Shown here piece after piece: positions 55,384 through 63,479 of a stretch of DNA of 64,000 bases. Numbering within the stretch: the first letter of the stretch is position 1; the number at the start of each line of letters is the position of its first letter. The notes beneath the pieces are model-generated. The model searched no databases. It saw only the letters and a list, made by a program, of their open reading frames with translations, and had not been told where the DNA came from. Origin of the DNA: Cupriavidus agavae (GTDB lineage: Bacteria; Pseudomonadota; Gammaproteobacteria; Burkholderiales; Burkholderiaceae); NCBI RefSeq assembly GCF_004217045.1, contig NZ_SGXM01000006.1, forward strand, positions 181,137 to 245,136, given 5' to 3'. The position numbers were made by a program, and so were the translations under genes.

Positions 55384-55827
55384 ATGCGTATCGATTACAC
55401 CCAAGCCTCTCCAGCCGGCGTCAAGGCGCTCGGCATGGTCTACGGCTACATCACCCAGTCCGGCCTCGACGCCGTGCTGGTGGAACTGACCTACCTGCGC
55501 ATCAGCCAGATCAACGGTTGCGCCTACTGCCTGGACATGCACACACGCGAACTCACGCGCAAGGGCGTCGACGTTCAGAAGCTCGCACTGGTGCAGGTCT
55601 GGCATGAAGCCGGAAATTTGTTCTCGGAGCGCGAGAAAGCGGCCTTGGCCTGGGCGGAAACCGTGACACGCGTTGCCGATACCCATGTACCAGACGAAGC
55701 TTTCGCAGCGGCTGCAGCGATCTTCGAAGAAAAGGAACTGGCCGACCTGACCATCGCGATCGGCCTGATGAACGCGTTCAACCGTCTCGCCATCAGCTTC
55801 CGGCGTGGACCAGCGCAGCCCGCGTAA
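55384..55827 (+). CDS. carboxymuconolactone decarboxylase/AhpD-like protein
   Basis: A 147-residue protein of the AhpD-like family. The redox pair and proton relay lie in NGCAYCLDMHTREL. These proteins reduce peroxides or regenerate peroxiredoxins. The ATG at 55384 follows the cupin stop by two bases. The pairing with an exported cupin and nearby Ohr/OsmC suggests organic peroxide defence. Confidence 0.88.
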   Translation: MRIDYTQASPAGVKALGMVYGYITQSGLDAVLVELTYLRISQINGCAYCLDMHTRELTRKGVDVQKLALVQVWHEAGNLFSEREKAALAWAETVTRVADTHVPDEAFAAAAAIFEEKELADLTIAIGLMNAFNRLAISFRRGPAQPA

Positions 55828-55886
55828 CGATGCAGTGCCGACGCCCCGCCGCGTGCGACGAGCGTCGGCGTAGAAGCGCGGCGGTC

Positions 55887-56282
55887 TTACCTGGAGGGCG
55901 CAGCCAACGGCGCGCCCTTCTTCACGACGTACGTCGCTAACTCCGATGACTTACCGCTCCCCACATTGCGAGCGGAATGCGCCACGCCTGCAGGAATAAA
56001 GAGCGCCTGGCCGGCCTTGAGCGTCACGGGTGGACTATCGCCAAGCTGGTACTCCAGCGTGCCCTCCAGCACGTAGGCGATTTCTTCGCCCGGATGGACG
56101 TGCTTCGGCGCAAACGCGCCTGGTTCAAAGTCCACACGGACTTGCACCCCTTCGAGATGCTGCGTGCTCAACTCATGCTTGACCAGATCCGTGCGATGGA
56201 TACCTGGCGCCTGCGCTTGAGCGGTCGAGAACGCCATCGCGCCAGTGGCCGCAAGCGCTGCGATTGAAATAATCTTGTTCAT
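55887..56282 (-). CDS. exported cupin-domain protein
   Basis: A 131-residue protein with a signal peptide (ending AQAQA) and a cupin with KHVHPGEEIAYVLEGTLEY and PAGVAHSARNVG. GGAGA precedes ATG 56282. It resembles small periplasmic cupins found beside oxidative stress genes. It is convergent with the AhpD-like gene and follows Ohr on its own strand. Confidence 0.82.
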   Translation of the reverse strand: MNKIISIAALAATGAMAFSTAQAQAPGIHRTDLVKHELSTQHLEGVQVRVDFEPGAFAPKHVHPGEEIAYVLEGTLEYQLGDSPPVTLKAGQALFIPAGVAHSARNVGSGKSSELATYVVKKGAPLAAPSR

Positions 56283-56324
56283 GATGGTCTCCAAAGGATG
56301 GGTTATGCAATGCGGTGCCACAGA

Positions 56325-56744
56325 TCAGACGACCTGAATCTCCACGTCGATGTTGCCGCGCAAGGCTTTCGAGTACGGGCAGATCTGATGCGCGCGTGCC
56401 GCCAGGGAGCGTGCAAGGTCGGCATCGATACCGGGCAGGGACACATTAAGGCGAGCCGCCAGCAGGAAAGCGTCGCCGGCCCGGCACAGATCGATTTCCG
56501 CTTCGACCGCCGCATCCGCGGGCAGGGTGATGTCGGCAGCCTGCGCGGCCTTGCCGATCGCACCTAGGAAACAGGCAGACCAGCCGGCACCTAGCAGTTG
56601 CTCTGGATTTGTGCCGGGACCGTTGCTGCCAGGTCCGGAGAGCTCGACCGCGAGACGGTCATCAGAACTGCGGGACTGGCCGTTCCGACCTCCGGTCGTG
56701 CGGGTCTTGCCGGTGTAGATCACAGTATCGATAGCTTGCGTCAT
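56325..56744 (-). CDS. Ohr/OsmC-family organic hydroperoxide resistance protein
   Basis: A 139-residue Ohr subfamily protein. The two redox Cys are in GAGWSACFLGAI and HQICPYSKALRGN, and the start VIYTGKTRTTGGRNG is typical of Ohr. It reduces organic hydroperoxides with lipoyl-dependent electrons. ATG 56744 fits the usual Ohr length. Confidence 0.88.
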   Translation of the reverse strand: MTQAIDTVIYTGKTRTTGGRNGQSRSSDDRLAVELSGPGSNGPGTNPEQLLGAGWSACFLGAIGKAAQAADITLPADAAVEAEIDLCRAGDAFLLAARLNVSLPGIDADLARSLAARAHQICPYSKALRGNIDVEIQVV

Positions 56745-56823
56745 GAATATAGGGATGTCTGGAGTGTTCGCCACTTGTGGAATGCGACGGCCCATGGTGG
56801 CGACACGGACCGCGCGAGATAGC

Positions 56824-57807
56824 TCAAGGACGGAAGGCACCGCGGACTTCGTCGATGGTTTCGCCTGGACGCTGGAGATGCGGGTAGTGGCCCGTGGCAG
56901 GCAACAGTCGCAATGACGCGGCGGTCCTGCGCGAGAACTCGACACCCATGTCCTTGTTGATATAGATGTCCTGTTCACCCCAGACAACACGTACCGGCGT
57001 TTTCAGCTTCGGCAGTTGCGCCTCCAATAAATGCTGGTCTCGCGTGAAGTGCGCGTAATAGTTGGCAAACGCATCGGCTGACGAAATGTGTCCGTTCTGC
57101 CAGCCGCGTGCCATGTCAGCCTGAAACTCGGGATCGAGCGCATAGCGTTGCGCTTCCGGCAATCCACGCGTGAATGCGTTCTTCAGTATCTCGTCGCGCG
57201 AGGCATTGAACGCCATTCGCACTGCTTCGGCAGACGTGGGCTCCTTCAGCGCCTGCAGGCGCTCCTGCATGTATTGCGGCCGGTCGAACGGTGCGAAATC
57301 TCCGACAACGATCATGCGGGCAATATCCGGCCGATTGAGGGCAGCAAGCAGCGCTGGCAAGGCGCCGATATCGGTCGCGTAGATCACGAGGCGGTCTCCG
57401 CCGATACCTGTCGTGTCGATGTAGCGCGTGAGGACCGTGGCGTAGTCGAGAGGCGCGTAGGCGAAACGCTCCGCAGGTGGACGCGAGGATTCGCCGAACC
57501 CGGGCCAGTCGAAAGCATGGATTTCGAAATCCCGGCCGAGCGTCCTGGCAATTTCTTTCCAGGCAAACATGGTCTCAGGAAAGCCGTGCAGGAAAAGCAC
57601 GGTGCCCTTGGGCGCGGACGGCCGGACCACCATGTGTCGCAAGCGCAGATCGGCACCAAGGTCCACATTGCTGACTTCGAAAGCGACCTCGGGCACATCG
57701 TGTGACGCAGCGATGGCGGTGGATGCACTGCTCATCGCCCCTGCCGACACGCCGGCAATAGTGGCCATCACGCAGGCTGACCGACGCATTGTTGAACTCG
57801 TACCCAT
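56824..57807 (-). CDS. exported alpha/beta hydrolase
   Basis: A 327-residue protein: a possible signal or Tat-like leader of about 35 residues (STMRRSACVMATIAGVSAGA), then an alpha/beta hydrolase with FLHGFPETMFAWKEIA, WPGFGESSRPP, nucleophile Asp in YATDIGALPALLA and catalytic His in GHYPHLQRP. Asp as nucleophile suggests an epoxide hydrolase or dehalogenase type. ATG 57807 has a well-spaced GAGGAGA. It starts the operon with Ohr and the cupin. Confidence 0.82.
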   Translation of the reverse strand: MGTSSTMRRSACVMATIAGVSAGAMSSASTAIAASHDVPEVAFEVSNVDLGADLRLRHMVVRPSAPKGTVLFLHGFPETMFAWKEIARTLGRDFEIHAFDWPGFGESSRPPAERFAYAPLDYATVLTRYIDTTGIGGDRLVIYATDIGALPALLAALNRPDIARMIVVGDFAPFDRPQYMQERLQALKEPTSAEAVRMAFNASRDEILKNAFTRGLPEAQRYALDPEFQADMARGWQNGHISSADAFANYYAHFTRDQHLLEAQLPKLKTPVRVVWGEQDIYINKDMGVEFSRRTAASLRLLPATGHYPHLQRPGETIDEVRGAFRP

Positions 57808-57842
57808 TTCCATTTCTCCTCGCACCAGTGAAGGCGCGTTGT

Positions 57843-57860
57843 ATGTTGCATATGCAGCAT
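57843..57860. promoter_or_regulatory. palindromic site before the hydrolase/Ohr operon
   Basis: ATGTTGCATATGCAGCAT holds a perfect ten-base palindrome TGCATATGCA and near-matching flanks. It begins 36 bases before the hydrolase ATG. A MarR/OhrR-type regulator, perhaps the one at 58547, could bind here. Confidence 0.45.
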
Positions 57861-58029
57861 TAGAGCCAGGCGATGTATCTCTCCTGTGAAGGTGAGCCGA
57901 TCAATACGTATCGTTATGTGTGCAGGAGTCGCGCGGATACATGTCTGTACAAAAAGCTGGCGCGTCTACTATGGCTTCAAGGCATCATCGGCGCCCGTTG
58001 GAGTTGTTATCCGTTTCCAGGAGTCAGAC

Positions 58030-58506
58030 ATGAGAGCCCTCGCCCCCCTATTTGCTGTCGCTGTTTTTGCGGCCGTGCCGATCCATACCATCGCGCAAAC
58101 TGCGGCCGACGCGATTCGTCCACCGGCTGTCTTGCCACTGGATGCCGAGCCGGCGCCACGGATCGTGGCGTACTCAGCGTTGCGGGAACCGCTCGCCAGG
58201 GGTGTCGTGATCGTGCAGTTCCGGACTGAGAATTTTCGCGTGATCCCGGTGTTTGGCAAGGCGGCGGCGCAGGTTTCGCCCCGCGTCGGCCATCTGCATG
58301 TGACCGTTGACGATGGTCCGGCCACATGGGCGCACACTAGCGGCGACCCCATCATCGTGGTGGGATTGCCGCCGGGACCGCATCGGGTGCGTCTGGAACT
58401 GGCCGACCCTACACACAGGATTTTGGCAACAGAAGCGGTTTCGGTGACCGTCCCCGACACACGGTTGCCGAACGCTACCGCGGCGCCGCCAGCACATCGG
58501 CACTAA
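58030..58506 (+). CDS. exported DUF6130-like protein
   Basis: A 158-residue protein with a signal peptide (LAPLFAVAVFAAVPIHTIAQ) and a beta-sandwich like pattern with GHLHVTVDDGPATWAH and GLPPGPHRVRLELAD. GGAGTC precedes the ATG. Such proteins are of unknown function; the fold resembles DUF4399/DUF6130 copper- or ligand-binding domains. It is 40 bases upstream of a MarR gene. Confidence 0.7.
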   Translation: MRALAPLFAVAVFAAVPIHTIAQTAADAIRPPAVLPLDAEPAPRIVAYSALREPLARGVVIVQFRTENFRVIPVFGKAAAQVSPRVGHLHVTVDDGPATWAHTSGDPIIVVGLPPGPHRVRLELADPTHRILATEAVSVTVPDTRLPNATAAPPAHRH

Positions 58507-58546
58507 GTGCGGTACGCTGGCGGTACATCCCTGCGTCACGCATGAC

Positions 58547-59011
58547 ATGACTTCCAGAACGCGTTCCCCGTCTGGCACCACAGGCGCCGATATCTTCCAG
58601 CACTGCGTGATGACGCGCGCCCGGCAGATCTCGCGCGTGCTGACTGCCGCGTACGATCAGGCCTTGCGCCCATTCGGCATTAACGCCACGCAGTTCACGC
58701 TGCTGGTGCTAGTGCATGAACTGGGTCCGATCAGCCGTGCCGATCTCGGACGGCGCAATCACCACGATCGATCTACGCTGACACGCAACCTGCAGCCTCT
58801 GCTGACGGAAGGCTGGATTGCGGAGGACGTGGCGGATGCGGCGGATGGCCGCTCGCGTCCACTTTCAGTGACCTGCGCAGGGAAATCCATGCTGAAGGAC
58901 GCCGGGCCGGCTTGGGCGGAAGCACAGGCGATGGCTACCGCGCTAATCGGAGATGACGGCGTCGCGTCCATCATGGGAATTGCCAAGAGGCTTCCGAAGC
59001 GAGCTGGATAA
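58547..59011 (+). CDS. MarR-family regulator
   Basis: A 154-residue MarR protein: winged helix at about 45-105 (LGPISRADLGRRNHHDRSTL, then TRNLQPLLTEGWIAED). It carries a single early Cys (IFQHCVMTR), a place where OhrR-like proteins have their peroxide-sensing Cys. It probably controls the nearby hydrolase/Ohr genes. Confidence 0.82.
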   Translation: MTSRTRSPSGTTGADIFQHCVMTRARQISRVLTAAYDQALRPFGINATQFTLLVLVHELGPISRADLGRRNHHDRSTLTRNLQPLLTEGWIAEDVADAADGRSRPLSVTCAGKSMLKDAGPAWAEAQAMATALIGDDGVASIMGIAKRLPKRAG

Positions 59012-59390
59012 CTAGCATCAGAGTAGCAGAGCGTGCTGACTACGCTCCATGGATACTACGGGGTTGGCTAAGATTCAGAAAATGGCTGCGCTCGGGGGGA
59101 GTGGCGTCTGAAATCGGCCAGTGGACCAAACCGTTCGCGCGGTGACTCTTCGGCGCATGTGCGAAGTGACTGAAGCGCCTGCGCTGTTTCCTAAGTTGAG
59201 AACGTAGGTAACCCGGCTCGATTCTCGCCAGGAGCACAGCCATGTCATTCCCGACACTGACCGCAGTTCGCTACGCCAGGGCCAGATCGATGACATACCC
59301 ATGAGCAGCTCGCAGACAGCAAAGGATGCTAGGCGTCTGCCGGTGTCAGGCCAAGGTCCCTTTGCCTCGAATCGAAAGCTTCGCTCGGGA
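59012..59390. other. intergenic stretch, no gene seen
   Basis: About 380 bases before the operator of the second HipBA module; no coding features recognised. Confidence 0.35.
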
Positions 59391-59440
59391 TGTCAACAAT
59401 AATTGACATGGACTCTTATGTCAATTATTGTTGACATAAG
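59391..59440. promoter_or_regulatory. double palindromic operator of the HipBA module
   Basis: TGTCAACAATAATTGACA (59391-59408) and TGTCAATTATTGTTGACA (59419-59436) are exact reverse complements of each other, and each is itself a TGTCAA-N6-TTGACA dyad. The second extends to ten-base arms (CTTATGTCAA/TTGACATAAG). It starts 83 bases before the antitoxin gene; this is the arrangement expected for HipB autorepression. Confidence 0.75.
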
Positions 59441-59473
59441 AGCTGCTGAATCCCAGCCTGTTAAGGGTGTCAA

Positions 59474-59953
59474 TTGGACCATCGACGAGAGCTTCAGGAT
59501 AAAGCGGACGCAATGCGCCGCAAAATCGCGGAAGCCTTGCGCTCCGCGCGCGAGCAACAAGGTAGCAAACAATCCGACATCGCCCAGCAAATGGGCGTGT
59601 CTCGCGCAACCGTCATTGCAATCGAGAGCGGTCAAAGCGTCTCGACGTTAAATCTGCTCCTGATGGCGGCTGCAGTGGACGTGAACTTAACCCCACAACC
59701 AGACCCTGCGATTGTCGCGCCACCACGTCGCCCCATGCTGCGGGAAATGATGCGAGCGGAGCGGGAGCGCCAGGCAATGCTCCAGGGGGAATCACCCAGC
59801 CGGGAGAGCGCGGGATCGGCACCCTTTACCGCCCCAGGTTCCTACCCGGAGAGCAACGCAAGGCGTCGCCCTACACTCAGGGAAATGATGCGAGCGGAGC
59901 GGGAGCGTCAGGCACTGCTGCGGGCGAATCTCTTGCACAAAGTATCTCAATGA
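59474..59953 (+). CDS. HipB-like XRE antitoxin with a repeated tail motif
   Basis: A 159-residue protein. The XRE helix-turn-helix lies at about 15-70 (KQSDIAQQMGVSRATVIAIE). The tail carries two copies of a 19-residue motif (LREMMRAERERQAM and LREMMRAERERQAL cores), encoded by a 27-base identical direct repeat at 59743 and 59881. The TTG at 59474 follows AAGGGTG; an ATG at 59513 is an alternative. It overlaps the HipA start by four bases. Confidence 0.8.
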   Translation: MDHRRELQDKADAMRRKIAEALRSAREQQGSKQSDIAQQMGVSRATVIAIESGQSVSTLNLLLMAAAVDVNLTPQPDPAIVAPPRRPMLREMMRAERERQAMLQGESPSRESAGSAPFTAPGSYPESNARRRPTLREMMRAERERQALLRANLLHKVSQ

Positions 59954-61176
59954 GTAGCGAACTCGAGGTATTCGTTTCGGACTGTCCAGTCGGCTTGCTC
60001 GGTGAAGACATCGAGACAGGCCTGATTGATTTCCGTTACCTTCCGGATATCCCGGATCAAATGGCTGTCTCGCTACTGATGCCGCCGAGCGCGCCAGCAG
60101 AAGAGTATCTTGGTTACAACGGGGTGCCCCCACCCTTTCAGATATCCCTGCCCGAAGGCTTCGTGCTGGACGCCATTAGAACTCGCTTCGCCAAGCATAT
60201 CGACGTTGATAACGATATGTCGCTGCTTGGTCTTGTCGGTCGTCACACTATCGGCCGCACTACCTTCGGCGGCCCGCTGGACCCAGACGCCACACTTCAA
60301 CAAAACATTCTGGATGCCGCCAAAACTGAGGGTGCGTCACAGCGGTTGATCGAAATCCTGAAGACGTCTCCGGAGATGTTTGGCGTGTCTGGCGTCATGC
60401 CCAAAATGTCGACATTCCAGACGGAAAAGACTCGACCTGGGACGATAGCGGCGCACGGATCCATCGTTAAATTCGACTCGCCCCATTATGTTGGCGCGAG
60501 TTTGGTTGAGTATGCATGCTTGAAAGCATGCTCGGCAGCGGGACTAGACGTGCCTGCGATTGAATTAAGTCCGGATCGCACGTCACTGACGTTAAGCCGA
60601 TTTGATATCGCCCCTGACGGATCACGTCGTGGATTCGAAGATGCCTGTGCGCTGTCGGGCTTGTTTCGTAGTGGGAAATATAACGGATCGATTGAGCACC
60701 TGTTCGAGATGATCCGCTTCTTTGTACATCCAGACGACCAGGCGACAGATATAGTGGCCATGCTGAAACTGGTCATAATGAACGACACACTACGCAACGG
60801 CGATGCGCATCTAAAAAACTTCGGTTTGGTTTATGACGATGTCATGCGCCCGCGGCTCTCCCCCGTGTACGACGTACTCACCACCCAGGTATGGTTTCCG
60901 CAAGAGGTGCCCGCGCTGCCGATGCAAAAGACCGACCCGAGGGGTACGGAAAAATGGCTGGATCAGCTTGAACTGGAGCGGCTCGTCTCTCTCAGTCATT
61001 GCCGCAATGTTGACGTCATTCAAATGCGAGCGCAGTGTCGCGAGATCGCATTGCAGAGCATGACGACGACCTTGGATGAGTGCCCGAAATGCCCGCCGCG
61101 CAAAGCGCTTGAGCACGCCTTGAAGATCATCGAGGGGGCGCTGTCCGTGCCATCATCATCTGCAAAAACAAAGTAG
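59950..61176 (+). CDS. HipA-family kinase (second module)
   Basis: A 408-residue HipA-like kinase, different from the one at 17921. Catalytic segment RNGDAHLKNFGLV and metal-binding SPVYDVLTTQV are present, with a glycine-rich VSGVMPKMS loop. It should be neutralised by the upstream antitoxin, with which it overlaps (ATGA). Confidence 0.85.
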   Translation: MSSELEVFVSDCPVGLLGEDIETGLIDFRYLPDIPDQMAVSLLMPPSAPAEEYLGYNGVPPPFQISLPEGFVLDAIRTRFAKHIDVDNDMSLLGLVGRHTIGRTTFGGPLDPDATLQQNILDAAKTEGASQRLIEILKTSPEMFGVSGVMPKMSTFQTEKTRPGTIAAHGSIVKFDSPHYVGASLVEYACLKACSAAGLDVPAIELSPDRTSLTLSRFDIAPDGSRRGFEDACALSGLFRSGKYNGSIEHLFEMIRFFVHPDDQATDIVAMLKLVIMNDTLRNGDAHLKNFGLVYDDVMRPRLSPVYDVLTTQVWFPQEVPALPMQKTDPRGTEKWLDQLELERLVSLSHCRNVDVIQMRAQCREIALQSMTTTLDECPKCPPRKALEHALKIIEGALSVPSSSAKTK

Positions 61177-61378
61177 AAGCATAATGGTTCAAGCAACAGT
61201 GTTGCTTCCACTCGCAACTCAACAAAAGCGTCACTTCGGCTCAGTCCGCATTGAATCTGGCACTTTGTGTCAGCGCAGGCCTTGCCGGCGAACTTCGCCA
61301 GGATCCCTTTTGCAGATGAATGGCACCGATCAAACAGCCTGGCGATCTGGTTAGCGGCGATGCGCCGAAGAGCAAACG

Positions 61379-62134
61379 TCAGATACCTTGTCCGCCTGAA
61401 ACTTCGATTCTCTGTGCGGTGACCCAACGATTGTCCGGACCAAGCAGACTGGCGATCATCGGGCCGATGTCGTCCGCAACGCCGACGCGCCCCATCGCCG
61501 TCATTTCCGCGAAGACTTGATTGAACTCTGGCGTATCGCGCACAGCCCCCCCAAAGAAGTCGGTCTCGATAGCGCCCGGCGCAACGACGTTGACGGCAAT
61601 CTTGCGGCTCCCTAGTTCCTTTGCCAAATAGACCGTCAGAACTTCGACTGCCCCCTTGGCCGCTGCATACGCCGACCAACCCGGTGCGGACACGCGGGTG
61701 AGTCCGGAAGACAGGTTCACGATCCGTCCGCCGTCTTCGATAAGCGGCAGCAAAGCCTGCGTCAAAAAGAAAATACCCTTGAAATGGACATTGACGAGCT
61801 TGTCGAACTGAGCTTCCGTCGTGTTTGTGATCGCCGCAACCTCGCCATGTCCTGCATTGTTCACGAGGTGATCGAATGTGGATCGCTGCCAGTTCGCACG
61901 CAATGCTTCGCGCAGACGGTCTGCAAAATCGGGGAAAGTGGATACATGACCGGTGTCCAGTTGCAGCGCAATCGCCTTGCGGCCAAGTGCTTCGATCTCG
62001 GCAATGACTTCGCCGGCGGCATTCTGATTGTCGAGGTAGGTCAGTACGACGTCGCCGCCTTTGCGCGCAATGTTCAGCGCGGTGTTTCGGCCAAGGCCGC
62101 GGCTCGCGCCGGTCACGACAGAAATGGTGTTCAT
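61379..62134 (-). CDS. SDR family oxidoreductase
   Basis: A 251-residue SDR with cofactor motif TGASRGLG, NNAG, catalytic Ser in LSSGLTR and YAAAK (in WSAYAAAKGA). Similar enzymes next to LysR regulators often reduce aldehydes or ketones and are induced by them. It is downstream of the LysR gene on the same strand. Confidence 0.88.
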   Translation of the reverse strand: MNTISVVTGASRGLGRNTALNIARKGGDVVLTYLDNQNAAGEVIAEIEALGRKAIALQLDTGHVSTFPDFADRLREALRANWQRSTFDHLVNNAGHGEVAAITNTTEAQFDKLVNVHFKGIFFLTQALLPLIEDGGRIVNLSSGLTRVSAPGWSAYAAAKGAVEVLTVYLAKELGSRKIAVNVVAPGAIETDFFGGAVRDTPEFNQVFAEMTAMGRVGVADDIGPMIASLLGPDNRWVTAQRIEVSGGQGI

Positions 62135-62214
62135 TTTCAGGCTCCAATCTCGGTGAAAGTGAAGCCATTGTGGCGACGGCTGGCCTCATCGAGTAGTTCG
62201 TTGCCGGATGTTTT

Positions 62215-62237
62215 ATTGGCAACCGCCGGTTGCCAAT
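62215..62237. promoter_or_regulatory. perfect palindrome, candidate LysR operator
   Basis: ATTGGCAACC-GCC-GGTTGCCAAT: perfect ten-base arms, three-base centre. It lies 80 bases before the SDR ATG and touches the LysR stop codon. No T-tract follows in either direction, so an operator (T-N11-A type) is more likely than a terminator. Confidence 0.5.
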
Positions 62238-63193
62238 CAGCGTCGGGTCTCGTTTAGCTTCGCCATTTTCCTTAACGTCGCCGCCGGCACATGGAAGTCG
62301 CTCGCAGCACCCAACCGAGCGATCACGAAGTCGATGAAACGGCGCACACGGCGAGGCATGTTGGATCGTTGGGCGTAGAACATGTAGAGGCCCATGCGTT
62401 CGCTCGTCGATCCGACAAGCAGCGGTACCAGCTGTCCCGCACGTAACGGTGCAGCCGCGTTGATGCTATCAATCTGCCCGATGCCTATCCCTGTCAAAAC
62501 TGCGTGCATCTCCGCCTCCGGGTCGCTGCAGCAGAAGACCGGCGCCATCGTTTTGAACACGGTCTCACCTTTCACCTCGAACTCCCATGGCATGGGTTGC
62601 ACAGTGCCGGGTTGGCGATAGCCCACGCAACGATGCTTTGCGAGATCGTCGATGCGAACAGGCGCATTGCACATTGCGAGATAGTCGGGCGACGCGCACA
62701 CGACGAGCTGAATGGGAAACAACCGACGCGACACGACCTGCAAGACGGGGGCATTGCCTGCTTTGAAGCCGACATCGATGCGCTCAGCGACGGCGTCGGT
62801 CAGTCGATCTTCAAGCAGCAGGTCGAAGGTGATCGCCGGATAGAGGGAGCTGAATTCGGCGAGAACCGGCATCAATACTTTTCGGCCTACCGCGCCTCCC
62901 GCACTGATGCGAATGAGGCCCTCGTCCTCGTAAGCCGCACAGCGTACGCGGCTCATCGCGGCGCGCACGCCCTCCATGCTATCGCGCACGGATTCCAGCA
63001 ACCGCGCGCCGTCATCGGTCAATGCGCTCTTGCGCGTCGTGCGGTGAAAGAGCCGGACGCCGAGATGTTCCTCGAGCTGGCGAATCGCCTTGCTGACTGC
63101 CTGCGGTGTGCTGCCCTGCGCGTGCGCGGCCCGGTTGAAACTGCCCAATTCGGCAGCGCGGATAAAGGTAGAAATCGCTCGAAGTTCGTCCAC
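62237..63193 (-). CDS. LysR-family regulator
   Basis: A 318-residue LysR protein: helix-turn-helix in residues 1-60 (MDELRAISTFIRAAELGSFN) and an AaeR/YhjC-like effector domain (FDLLLEDRLTDAVAERIDVG). These regulators are often paired with SDR genes as here, with 102 bases between them. Confidence 0.9.
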   Translation of the reverse strand: MDELRAISTFIRAAELGSFNRAAHAQGSTPQAVSKAIRQLEEHLGVRLFHRTTRKSALTDDGARLLESVRDSMEGVRAAMSRVRCAAYEDEGLIRISAGGAVGRKVLMPVLAEFSSLYPAITFDLLLEDRLTDAVAERIDVGFKAGNAPVLQVVSRRLFPIQLVVCASPDYLAMCNAPVRIDDLAKHRCVGYRQPGTVQPMPWEFEVKGETVFKTMAPVFCCSDPEAEMHAVLTGIGIGQIDSINAAAPLRAGQLVPLLVGSTSERMGLYMFYAQRSNMPRRVRRFIDFVIARLGAASDFHVPAATLRKMAKLNETRR

Positions 63194-63479
63194 GGCGGCT
63201 CTCTGATCGTCTGAGCCCCAAGCTTAACAAACGTGCGCGCGGTCGGTCATTCTGCTCTTTGAAGTACGAGGCCGATGCGCAGTCAGCCAGACGCAACCCG
63301 CTGCCTTGCGGCACGAAACGGGCGCCTTCCGCCCGCATTGCTGGACAAGGTCTTCTGCTGCCTGTTTCCCGGGTTACGTCACATTCGCTGCAGGCTAGTT
63401 GGAGATCGCGGCCGTTGGCCGCTATGGAACCCCAAAGGGACTTCGCTGACGCGGCGGCTGAGTGACCGCATCGGGTCGT

